Below are positions 49,466 through 61,234 of a stretch of 64,000 nt of DNA, piece after piece (position 1 is the stretch's first letter; every line of letters begins with the position of its first letter). A model generated the notes under the pieces. It was not told the DNA's origin. It worked only from the letters and a program-made list of their open reading frames with translations, and did not search any database. This DNA comes from Rhodococcus sp. NBC_00297 (GTDB taxonomy: Bacteria; Actinomycetota; Actinomycetes; Mycobacteriales; Mycobacteriaceae), in NCBI RefSeq assembly GCF_036173065.1, contig NZ_CP108041.1, positions 4,529,001-4,593,000 of the forward strand, written 5' to 3'. The position numbers were made by a program, and so were the translations under genes.

Positions 49466-51749
49466 ACTGCGTCACGGGGGCGATGGGTCCCATCACGTCC
49501 GGTAGCGGCGATGTGTGGACGATTCCCAGCCGCTGTGTCGCGCGCGTGAGCGCGACGTACAGATCGTTCAGGCCGCGGGCCGAGTCGTCCACGATCCGTG
49601 CGGGTTCCACGATGAGCACCGAGTCGAACTCGAGTCCCTTCGCGTCGCGCACCGTGCACACCCGGACGTCGTCGGCCCCCAGGTGTGCGAGCCGCGCGGC
49701 GATGTCCGCGGGTGCCAGCACCGCCGACATCCCCGGGCGCGGATGCGCGGCGACGTGGCGTTCGACCGCCGACACCAGATCGTCCTCCGTGACTCGATGC
49801 GCCCACGGCGTCTCACCGTTGTCCCGCACCGACCGCGGGATCGATGCGGCCGGGTCGAGCGTCGAGAGAACTCGCCGGGCGATCTCCATGATCGCCGCGG
49901 GGGTGCGGTAGTTCACGGTGAGTTCGGTCAGCTTCCACCGTTGCGCCACATAGGGGCCCAGGACGTCCTGCCAGGACGAGGCACCCGCCGTGTCGCCCGT
50001 CTGGGCCACGTCGCCCACGAGGGTCATCCATCGATTGGGTATGCGGCGCATGACCATCCGCCACGCCATCTGCGAGAGTTCCTGCGCCTCGTCGACGATG
50101 ACGTGGCCGTAGGTCCACGTGCGGTCGCCGGCCGCGCGTTCGGCCGCCGTCAACCGGCGTCCGTGCCCCTGACGCTGGGCGAGTCTGTCGGCGTCGATGA
50201 GGTCGTACGCCATGAGGATCTCCGGATCGAGTTCGTCCTCGAGATCCTGCGGTGCCGATCCGGTCAGGATGTCGAGAGCGCCCTGGGCGTCCTCGATCTG
50301 GGCGCGCCAGCGACGCTGTTCCCGTTCGCGTTCCGCGGCGTCGTCGATACCCAGGAGCTCGGCGAGCTCGTCGAGCAGTGGAGCGTCGGCACCGCTGAAG
50401 CGTCCGTCGTCCGACCGTTCGAGGGCGGCACGGTCCTCGGGGTCCCACCCCGGTGCGGCCGTCCGCAGCCGTTCGGCCGAGGCCAGCAGTCCGGCGAGAA
50501 CGTCCTGGGCGGACAGCTCCGGCCACAGTGCGCCGATCGCACCCATCAGTTCGGGGCTCTCCCGCATCTCGTCGCGGATGTCGGCTATGTCGTCACGGCT
50601 CAGCAGATTCGACCCGTCGAGTACGTCACCGCCCACGATGGCGGCGAACTGGTCGGCGAGCAGATCGATCATGGTGGACACGAAGATCGGTCGAGCGAGG
50701 TTGTGGGGTCGACGCGAGGACCGCGCTCGTCCCCGTGCGCGCGTGACCATCTTGCGGTCGATCCGCAATGTGTAGGTGTCGAAGTCGACCGACACCGGCT
50801 CCGACGGAAGTTCCTGACGGTCGCGCACGGCGGCGATCAGGACGTCGACGATGTCGAGGGAGCCCTTGAGTTCCGCCGCGCGCGCGGAGTCCTCGCGGCT
50901 CGCGTCGACACCCGGGTACAGATCCCCGATGGTCGACAGCAGCACCCCCGTCTCGCCCAGGGAGGGCAGCACCTGGCCGATGTAGTCGAGGAAGGTGCTG
51001 TTCGGTCCGATGATCAGCACGCCGCTCTTGTCCAGCTGCTTGCGGTACGTGTACAGCAGGTAGGCGGCGCGGTGCAGGGCCACCGCCGTCTTGCCGGTGC
51101 CGGGGCCACCCTGCACCACCAGGACGCTGCGATGCGTGGACCGGATGATGTCGTCCTGCTCGCGCTGGATGGTCTCGACGATGTCGTTCATCTGTCCCGT
51201 GCGTGCGGCGTTGAGCGCGGACAGCAGAGCGCTCTCACCGGCGACACCGTCCGATCCGGTGGCGACGCCGGCGTCCTGCGCCGTCCGGAGGTCCAGGTAC
51301 TCGTCCGCCACCCCGGTGACGCGTCGACTGCGCGTCCGGATGTGGCGACGACGTACGACGCCCTCGGGGGCGGCGGGCGTGGCGAGATAGAACGGGCGGG
51401 CCAGCGGGGCGCGCCAGTCGTAGAGCAACGACTGGTAGTCGTCGTCCTCGTCGAGGATGCCGACACGGCCGATGTAGCGCGGCGCGTCGTCCTCGACGTC
51501 GATCCGGCCGAAGCACAGACCGTTCTCGGACGCGTCGTACTTCGCGATGTCGTCGTTGTAGAGAGCCGAGTAGGACTCGCGTTCGCTGCGCGCCTGCGGT
51601 GTCCCGCCCGTCTGGAGCAGGACGGCGCTCAGCCGGGACCGTGCATAGGTCCGCAGAGCGTCGAGGCGGTCGTAGAGCAGGGTGACGCGCTGTTGTTCCT
51701 GATCGAGGTCGGCGTCGTGCAGATCTGTCGGGGTGCCCTGATCCGGCAC
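49464..51749 (-). CDS. HelD-like RNA polymerase-associated ATPase
   Basis: A 761-aa SF1 helicase-like protein of the HelD family, which releases stalled or inactive RNA polymerase. The N-terminal coiled-coil arm (QEQQRVTLLYDRLDALRTYARSRL) precedes Walker A GGPGTGKTAVALHRAAYLL, LIIGPNSTFLDYI, motif II VIVDEAQELSQM, LVGDVAQTGD and the late motif VRDAKGLEFDSVLIVEP with NDLYVALTRATQRLG. An inserted acidic/helical region (about 330-500) is typical of class II. The GTG at 51749 has CAGGAGA upstream. It could be HelR-type, but no rifampicin-associated element is visible upstream. Confidence 0.88.
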   Translation of the reverse strand: MPDQGTPTDLHDADLDQEQQRVTLLYDRLDALRTYARSRLSAVLLQTGGTPQARSERESYSALYNDDIAKYDASENGLCFGRIDVEDDAPRYIGRVGILDEDDDYQSLLYDWRAPLARPFYLATPAAPEGVVRRRHIRTRSRRVTGVADEYLDLRTAQDAGVATGSDGVAGESALLSALNAARTGQMNDIVETIQREQDDIIRSTHRSVLVVQGGPGTGKTAVALHRAAYLLYTYRKQLDKSGVLIIGPNSTFLDYIGQVLPSLGETGVLLSTIGDLYPGVDASREDSARAAELKGSLDIVDVLIAAVRDRQELPSEPVSVDFDTYTLRIDRKMVTRARGRARSSRRPHNLARPIFVSTMIDLLADQFAAIVGGDVLDGSNLLSRDDIADIRDEMRESPELMGAIGALWPELSAQDVLAGLLASAERLRTAAPGWDPEDRAALERSDDGRFSGADAPLLDELAELLGIDDAAEREREQRRWRAQIEDAQGALDILTGSAPQDLEDELDPEILMAYDLIDADRLAQRQGHGRRLTAAERAAGDRTWTYGHVIVDEAQELSQMAWRMVMRRIPNRWMTLVGDVAQTGDTAGASSWQDVLGPYVAQRWKLTELTVNYRTPAAIMEIARRVLSTLDPAASIPRSVRDNGETPWAHRVTEDDLVSAVERHVAAHPRPGMSAVLAPADIAARLAHLGADDVRVCTVRDAKGLEFDSVLIVEPARIVDDSARGLNDLYVALTRATQRLGIVHTSPLPDVMGPIAPVTQ

Positions 51750-51849
51750 ATGGTCTCCTGTACGCGAGTGGGGCGGGGTGACGAGGGCGGTCGTGCACCT
51801 CTCGGCGGCGCACGGAAGCGCCAGAAAAGTCTACGGGCTCCCGACGGCA

Positions 51850-51887
51850 ACGGCCGGTGCCCCCGATCTCTCGGGAACACCGGCCGT
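51850..51887 (-). terminator. Terminator of the DoxX-repeat gene
   Basis: ACGGCCGGTG/CACCGGCCGT outer stem of 10 pairs, a two-base internal loop, and CCCGA/TCGGG inner stem with a TCTC loop, 18 bases past the minus-strand stop. Confidence 0.7.
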
Positions 51888-51904
51888 GTGCTGCGGGGAA
51901 AAGA

Positions 51905-52927
51905 TCAGAGGTACTGGTGCACCGTGCCCTCGACGCGGGCCCGTGCCTCCTTGGCGCGCTTCTCGGCGTCCTCGAGCGAGGCCTGCAGCTGCTTCTGCGC
52001 GTCCTTGCTGGTGGACTTGTACTGCTTCTTGTACTCCTTGCGCGCTGCGTCGAACTGCTTGCGCGCGTCCTTGCCGGACTTCTTGGCCTGCTTGCGGGCC
52101 TTCTTGCCGTACTTCTCCGCCAGATCGCTGCCGTCGGCCTTGGCCTTCTCGGCCAGCTCGGCACCGCGGGACGCGGCGATCTCGGCGTACTTGCTGCCGC
52201 GATCCTGGGCGACGTCGGCGAACTCGGATGCGCGTGCAGCGGCCAGATCGGCCCACTTGGCACTGCGCTCCTTCGCCAGCTCGGCGAGCTTGCCGCCGCG
52301 ATCCTGGGCGACGTCCGCCAGCTCGGCGCCACGCTGCGAGGCGATCTCGACGAGCGGCTGTGCGCGCTCGGCGGCGACGACCGCGAGCTCCTTGGCGCGC
52401 TCGCCGGCGTGGGCGAGTGTCTCGGAGCTGTCCGAGGAGGACACCATCGGGAGGGCGCCGGCGACGGCGACCTTGGCCGACTTGGCCGCCTTGCGACCGC
52501 GCCAGGCGACGGACGGCTTGCCCTCGGTGTCGACGGCGGCGATGAGCAGGCCGCCGAGGAGGCTGACGTTCTTGATGAACTGGGTGCGCTGCAGCGCCTT
52601 CGCCTGCGGGTCCGTCTCGTTCCAGAAGGAGTGACCCGCGAGGGTCGTCGGGACGAGGCTGCCCGCGAGCACGGTGGACGCGAGGCGCGGCGCCCGACCG
52701 GTCGCGAGAAGGAATCCGCCGCCGATCTGCACCGCGGCGTTGATCTTGACCAGCGTCTCGGGGTCGGAGGGAACGTTCTGCGTCACCTCGTCGGGAAGGG
52801 CGTCCTGGCTCTTCTCGATCAGAGGCTTCGCGGCCTGAGCCCTTCCGGCGGGGTTGCGCAGCGCATCCACGCCTCCTGCGATGAAGATGGATGCGAGCAT
52901 CGGTCGGGCGATCCGGCGGACAATCAC
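51905..52927 (-). CDS. DoxX family membrane protein with 11-residue-repeat tail
   Basis: A 340-aa protein. Residues 1-145 are a DoxX-like domain with about four helices (RPMLASIFIAGGVDALRNP start, LVKINAAVQIGGGFLLATGR, NVSLLGGLLIAA). Residues 177-275 are nine consecutive 11-residue repeats with Arg at 177, 188, 199, 210, 221, 232, 243 and 254 and the pattern R-G-x-x-hydrophobic-A-(D/E)-hydrophobic-A. A Lys/Gln/Ala-rich helical end follows. Strong ribosome binding site AGGAGG before GTG 52927. The tail should form a long amphipathic helix; function unknown. Confidence 0.85.
   Translation of the reverse strand: MIVRRIARPMLASIFIAGGVDALRNPAGRAQAAKPLIEKSQDALPDEVTQNVPSDPETLVKINAAVQIGGGFLLATGRAPRLASTVLAGSLVPTTLAGHSFWNETDPQAKALQRTQFIKNVSLLGGLLIAAVDTEGKPSVAWRGRKAAKSAKVAVAGALPMVSSSDSSETLAHAGERAKELAVVAAERAQPLVEIASQRGAELADVAQDRGGKLAELAKERSAKWADLAAARASEFADVAQDRGSKYAEIAASRGAELAEKAKADGSDLAEKYGKKARKQAKKSGKDARKQFDAARKEYKKQYKSTSKDAQKQLQASLEDAEKRAKEARARVEGTVHQYL
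52103..52399 (-). repeat. Nine 33-bp units encoding 11-residue repeats
   Basis: The stretch encodes residues 177-275 of the DoxX protein, with unit consensus R(G/S/A)xx(L/W/F/Y)A(D/E)(L/V/I)Axx. Two DNA blocks repeat closely: gatcctgggcgacgtc recurs at 52201 and 52302 on the plus strand. Confidence 0.8.
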
Positions 52928-53035
52928 TGAGCCTCCTGCGTTGCGGCTGTGGTGTGGGGGACTGCTCTGGCTGCACGAGTGCGGTTGTTCACGCCCATGA
53001 CATGCATGTGACGCTCTCGAACTGTATCCATACCC

Positions 53036-53065
53036 CCCGCCCCGGCGATTGAATCGCGGGGCGGG
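53036..53065 (-). terminator. Terminator of the metallo-beta-lactamase-fold gene
   Basis: CCCGCCCC/GGGGCGGG outer stem, one bulged G, then GCGAT/ATCGC with a TGA loop: 13 pairs in all, 26 bases past the minus-strand stop at 53091. Confidence 0.65.
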
Positions 53066-53090
53066 CGGGGGACCGGATCGTGGTGACGGA

Positions 53091-53780
53091 TCACCAGCCG
53101 CGGGTCCGCCATTCGGGAAGGTGAGGACGTTCCGAGCCCAGCGTCGTGTCCTTGCCGTGGCCCGGGTAGACGACCGTTCGATCGTCGTAGCGACCGAAGA
53201 TCCGCGATTCCACGTCGTCCAGCAGCGACACGAAGTTCGCCTCTCCGTCGGTCTTGCCGACGCCGCCGGGGAAGAGCGAGTCGCCGGTGAACAGGTGCAC
53301 GACGCCGCTCTCGGGGTCCGTGAGCGCCAGCGCGATCGACCCGGGAGTGTGGCCGCGGAGGTGGATCACGTCGAGGGTGACGTCGCCGACCTGCACGGAG
53401 TCGCCGTCGTCGAGCAGGCGGGTGGGGGCGACGGGGAGCGGTTCCGCATCGAGCGGATGTGCCGCCGACGGGGCGCCCGTCGCCGACGCGACGTCCTCGA
53501 GTGCCTGCCAGTGGTCGAAGTGCTGGTGCGTCGTGACGATCAGCGAGACCTCGGGTGCCACGCGGTCGACGACGGCGCGCAGCGTCGGAGCGTCGTTCGC
53601 GGCGTCGACGAGCAGCGATCGGCCCGTCCGGGAACAGACGACGAGGTAGGCGTTGTTGTCCATCGGGCCCACCGAGGTCTTCACGATCGTGGCGTGCGAC
53701 AGGGTCCGGCGCTGCGAGCCCGTCCCCACGGACACCTCGCCGGTGTAGTCGTCGGAGATCGTCGGTGCATTCTCGGTCAT
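53091..53780 (-). CDS. Metallo-beta-lactamase fold hydrolase (glyoxalase II-like)
   Basis: A 229-aa MBL-fold enzyme. The metal site is visible as THQHFDHW (His-x-His-x-Asp-His), then HLRGHTPGS, FTGDSLFPGGVGKT and the final PGHGKDTTLGSE. Such short members resemble glyoxalase II or related thioesterases. The ATG at 53780 has TAATCT 7 bases upstream. It sits divergent from uvrA as in mycobacteria. The substrate is not defined by sequence. Confidence 0.9.
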   Translation of the reverse strand: MTENAPTISDDYTGEVSVGTGSQRRTLSHATIVKTSVGPMDNNAYLVVCSRTGRSLLVDAANDAPTLRAVVDRVAPEVSLIVTTHQHFDHWQALEDVASATGAPSAAHPLDAEPLPVAPTRLLDDGDSVQVGDVTLDVIHLRGHTPGSIALALTDPESGVVHLFTGDSLFPGGVGKTDGEANFVSLLDDVESRIFGRYDDRTVVYPGHGKDTTLGSERPHLPEWRTRGW

Positions 53781-53787
53781 GAGCGTG

Positions 53788-53793
53788 AGATTA
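53788..53793 (-). promoter_or_regulatory. Leaderless promoter -10 of the MBL-fold gene
   Basis: TAATCT (minus strand) ends 7 bases before the ATG at 53780. Confidence 0.55.
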
Positions 53794-53844
53794 CCCACGA
53801 CGACCGGTCGTGAGCCGGGCGCGGAGCCCGTCGGCCGGTCGAGT

Positions 53845-53867
53845 CTGTCGGACCTCGGGCATATGGT
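53845..53867 (+). promoter_or_regulatory. PafBC-type promoter of uvrA
   Basis: CTGTCGGAC at 53845-53853 (6 of 9 match), exactly 8 bases, then TATGGT at 53862-53867. Transcription near 53874 gives a leader of about 117 nt with a GAAGGAGAGG site before the GTG. Confidence 0.55.
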
Positions 53868-53878
53868 CGTCGAAGCCT

Positions 53879-53896
53879 GTCGTGTCCGAACACGAC
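53879..53896. promoter_or_regulatory. 18-bp dyad at the uvrA transcription start
   Basis: GTCGTGT-CCGA-ACACGAC, a perfect 7-base inverted repeat with a 4-base centre, 11 bases after the -10. The 16-bp core has the same 6-4-6 layout as an actinomycete LexA box (TCGAAC-N4-GTTCGA) but different half-sites, so it may bind another dimer or fold in the mRNA. Confidence 0.4.
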
Positions 53897-53990
53897 ATGT
53901 CCGACGAAGAGTGGGCAGTTCACGCGGTCGACGAGAGAGTCGACGCAGCACGTTGCACGGCCGTGGGCCGTGACGAAGGAGAGGACAACC

Positions 53991-56908
<2,918 letters not shown>

Positions 56909-56909
<1 letters not shown>

Positions 56910-56946
56910 CCGGGCCGTCGCGTGACGGTCAGTGGACGGGCCCGGT
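56909..56946. terminator. Bidirectional hairpin between uvrA and DUF1844 genes
   Basis: ACCGGGCC(-)GTC / GACGGGCCCGGT with one bulge and a 15-base loop, overlapping the ends of both convergent genes. Confidence 0.5.
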
Positions 56947-57321
56947 GTACTTCTCGCCGGGCCCGGCGCCGGGCGCGTCCGGGTGCGCCGACTGCTCGCG
57001 GAACGCCTTCTGCAGTGCCTGCAGCCCTTCGCGGATGGGGCCGGCGTGCGGCCCCAGGTACTCCACGGAGGCCGTGACCAGTCCGGCGAGTGCGGTGATC
57101 ACGCGTCTCGCCTCGTCGAGGTCGAGGTGGGGGCTGTCGGACGGATCCGCGTCGGAGAGTCCCAGCTTCTCGGCGGCGGAGCTCATGAGCATCACCGCGG
57201 CGCGGCTGATGACCTCGATCGCAGGGACGTCGGCCAGTTCACGCACGTCCGGCTCGAGCTGCGGCGCATCGCCCTCCACCTGGGGAGCACCGGCCTGAAC
57301 GGCATCATCGGGGGTCGTCAT
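56929..57321 (-). CDS. DUF1844 domain-containing protein
   Basis: A 130-aa protein. Residues 34-100 match the DUF1844 pattern with VISRAAVMLMSSAAEKLGL and LDEARRVITALAGLVTASVEYLG, two helices with a leucine-rich face. The N- and C-terminal ends are Pro/Gly/Asp-rich and probably disordered. The gene commonly lies beside infC in actinomycetes. The ATG at 57321 was chosen because the preceding in-frame part is basic and non-conserved. Function unknown. Confidence 0.82.
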   Translation of the reverse strand: MTTPDDAVQAGAPQVEGDAPQLEPDVRELADVPAIEVISRAAVMLMSSAAEKLGLSDADPSDSPHLDLDEARRVITALAGLVTASVEYLGPHAGPIREGLQALQKAFREQSAHPDAPGAGPGEKYTGPVH

Positions 57322-57822
57322 GACATCAGACGATGCCACGATGCGCCGACACCGACGTCCCCGCCCGGTGCGTGACCGGACGGATTCGGTCCGCGAGGGC
57401 ACCTGGTGTTATTCTTCTTTCCACGACCGCCTTCAGGTGTGTCCGTGTCGGCGCGTGAGTGCCGGGCACGGATGCGGAACCCGGAGGCAGCAAGTGGAGT
57501 CCGACTCCCACCACCGCACGGTTCGCCGGGCAGTGGTTCCGGTCCTTCCCAGCCACATCGGGAAGTGGTGCGCTTCGTCGACGAGACGAGGTGGCCCGCG
57601 GATGGTGACATCCGTCGACCGGTCGGTACCGGACCCCGCTGCTCGCGATCTCGATCGTGAGCGACGGGGTTTTCGTCGTTCGGAAGGTTCCCGCGGGAAC
57701 AAATCGGGTGGCCACGGTGTCGAGGTAGACGGAGAGCACGAGCGCCGGTGTGGAGCGCGTAGGACGGCGCACCGCATCGGGTCGAGCACCACCATCCGTC
57801 ACCGCACTACCGAGGAGGCCCC
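57322..57822 (+). promoter_or_regulatory. Long leader region of the infC operon
   Basis: This 501-bp gap holds no convincing gene. TATTCT at 57410-57415 is a possible -10, giving a leader of about 400 nt. Stem-loops visible in the leader are GCTCGCGATC/GATCGTGAGC (57641-57662), CGACG-GGGTTTT-CGTCG (57662-57678), and the exact palindrome GTTCCCGCGGGAAC (57687-57700). The first two follow each other like an attenuator. Long regulated leaders before infC-rpmI-rplT are known in other phyla, where L20 represses its own operon; a similar role here is inference. Confidence 0.45.
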
Positions 57823-58500
<678 letters not shown>

Positions 58501-58550
58501 GCGTTCGGATCCACCAGCACCACCGACCGAAGTAACAGAACTGAGGACTC

Positions 58551-58745
58551 ATGCCCAAGTCGAAGACTCACAGCGGCACCGCGAAGCGATTCAAGGTGTC
58601 CGGTAGCGGAAAGATCCTGCGCCAGAAGGCCGGCCGCCGCCACCTGCTCGAGCACAAGTCCTCGCGCGTGACGCGTCGCCTCGACGGCAAGGCCGTCGTC
58701 AGCCCCAACGACGTTCCCCGCGTCAAGCGGCTTCTCGGTCTCTGA
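58551..58745 (+). CDS. rpmI: 50S ribosomal protein L35
   Basis: A 64-aa, highly basic ribosomal protein with the family start [20 protein letters not shown] and [14 protein letters not shown]. It is the second gene of the infC-rpmI-rplT operon, 50 bp after infC. The GAGGACTC stretch before the ATG serves as the ribosome binding site. Confidence 0.97.
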   Translation: MPKSKTHSGTAKRFKVSGSGKILRQKAGRRHLLEHKSSRVTRRLDGKAVVSPNDVPRVKRLLGL

Positions 58746-58792
58746 TCTCTTTCCCACCCGGGCCCTAGGCCCCACTACGACAGGATTCACCA

Positions 58793-59182
58793 GTGGCACG
58801 CGTGAAAAGGGCGGTCAACGCCCAGAAGAAGCGTCGTTCGATTCTCGAGGCGTCCAGCGGATACCGCGGGCAGCGTTCGCGTCTCTACACCAAGGCGAAG
58901 GAGCAGCAGCTCCACTCGCTCACCTACGCGTACCGCGATCGCCGCGCTCGCAAGGGTGACTTCCGCAAGCTGTGGATCACGCGTATCAACGCGGCAGCTC
59001 GGGCGAACGACATCACGTACAACCGTTTCGTGCAGGGTCTGAAGATCGCCGAGGTCGAGGTCGACCGCAAGATCCTCGCCGAGCTCGCGGTCTCCGACGC
59101 TGCGGCGTTCACCGCACTCGTCGAGATCGCCAAGGCGGCACTGCCTGCCGACATCAACGCACCGGCCGGAGAAGCAGCCTGA
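58793..59182 (+). CDS. rplT: 50S ribosomal protein L20
   Basis: A 129-aa rRNA-binding protein needed for early 50S assembly. [56 protein letters not shown] and YNRFVQGLK are fully typical; the last 25 residues are Ala-rich. The start is GTG 58793, 47 bp after rpmI. Its TGA at 59180-59182 overlaps the CTG start proposed for the next gene. Confidence 0.97.
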   Translation: MARVKRAVNAQKKRRSILEASSGYRGQRSRLYTKAKEQQLHSLTYAYRDRRARKGDFRKLWITRINAAARANDITYNRFVQGLKIAEVEVDRKILAELAVSDAAAFTALVEIAKAALPADINAPAGEAA

Positions 59183-60021
59183 TCAGGCGCTTCGACGACA
59201 CTCCGTCACGACCCGCGGCGCCGCTCACCGAGCGGACTCCGCGGGTCGTTTCGGCTGTCAAGCTGCAGCGCGGCGTCGAACGTCGGCGAACCGGCCTCTT
59301 CCTCGCGGAGGGCGAGAACGCGGTGACCGAGGCGGTCGCCGCCGGTGTCGTGCGCGAGGTGTTCGCCACCGAGCGCTGGTTCGACGAGCACCGCGGACTG
59401 CTCGAGGCGTCGGCCGCGGCCGGTGCGCAGCCGCAGCTGATGACCGAGCGCGCGGCGAAATCGCTGTCGGACACCGTGACGCCGCCGGGAATCGTGGCCG
59501 TGTGCACGTCCGTCGTCGTCTCCCTGGCCGAGGCGTTGGCCGCGAACCCGTCACTCGTGACGGTCGTCGTCGACATCTCCGAGCCGGGCAACGCGGGCAC
59601 CATCCTGCGCGTCTCGGACGCCGCCGGCGCCGGCGCGGTGATCTTCGCCGGGGACAGTGTCGATCCGCTGAACGGCAAGAGCGTCCGCGCGTCCGCCGGA
59701 AGTCTCTTCCATCTCCCCGTCGCACGGGAGCGTTCGGTGACGGCGGTACTCGACGCGGTCCGTGCGACCGGCGCCAGTCTGCTGGCGACGACCGTCGACG
59801 GTGAACTGGACCTCGACGACGCCGACGACGCGCTGGCCGGGCCCACCGCCTGGGTGTTCGGCAACGAGGCGCACGGGCTGTCCCGCGAGGTCGCGGCTGC
59901 TGCGGATCACCGGGTGCGCATTCCCATCCACGGCCGCGCCGAGAGTCTCAACCTCGCCACCGCGGCCGCCGTGTGTCTGTACGCCGGTGCGCGGGTGCAG
60001 CGCCGCGGGGGCACCGCCTAG
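59179..60021 (+). CDS. TrmH/SpoU family 23S rRNA 2'-O-methyltransferase (TsnR-like)
   Basis: A 280-aa SPOUT methyltransferase acting on ribosomal RNA ribose. The N-terminal substrate-binding domain ([29 protein letters not shown]) is followed by the knotted SAM domain with [33 protein letters not shown] and [22 protein letters not shown]. No ATG, GTG or TTG lies near the conserved start. CTG at 59179 overlaps the rplT stop as CTGA and has GGAGAAG 4-5 bases upstream, so it is the proposed start. It is cotranscribed with L20. Confidence 0.85.
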   Translation: MIRRFDDTPSRPAAPLTERTPRVVSAVKLQRGVERRRTGLFLAEGENAVTEAVAAGVVREVFATERWFDEHRGLLEASAAAGAQPQLMTERAAKSLSDTVTPPGIVAVCTSVVVSLAEALAANPSLVTVVVDISEPGNAGTILRVSDAAGAGAVIFAGDSVDPLNGKSVRASAGSLFHLPVARERSVTAVLDAVRATGASLLATTVDGELDLDDADDALAGPTAWVFGNEAHGLSREVAAAADHRVRIPIHGRAESLNLATAAAVCLYAGARVQRRGGTA

Positions 60022-60055
60022 GCTTTCCCCGCCGGGTTCTGCCCGGCGACCGTGA

Positions 60056-61186
<1,131 letters not shown>

Positions 61187-61234
61187 CGCTCGGCCCCTGC
61201 AGACAAGCATTCAGACAGAGAGAGTGGAGAAGTC

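Noticed and set aside
51750..51904. Rifampicin-associated element upstream of the HelD-like gene
   Set aside because: No inverted repeat of the described form is present; the only hairpin there (51850-51887) is the terminator of the next gene.
49515..52634. 1039-codon plus-strand open frame opposite the HelD-like and DoxX genes
   Set aside because: It spans two genes and their intergenic region, has no ribosome binding site or motifs, and ends in Ser/Ala-rich repeats that mirror the 11-residue repeat of the real gene.
57406..57660. 84-codon frame in the infC leader
   Set aside because: Product is Pro/Arg/Gly-rich without similarity to known families, and there is no ribosome binding site; the region looks like an untranslated leader.
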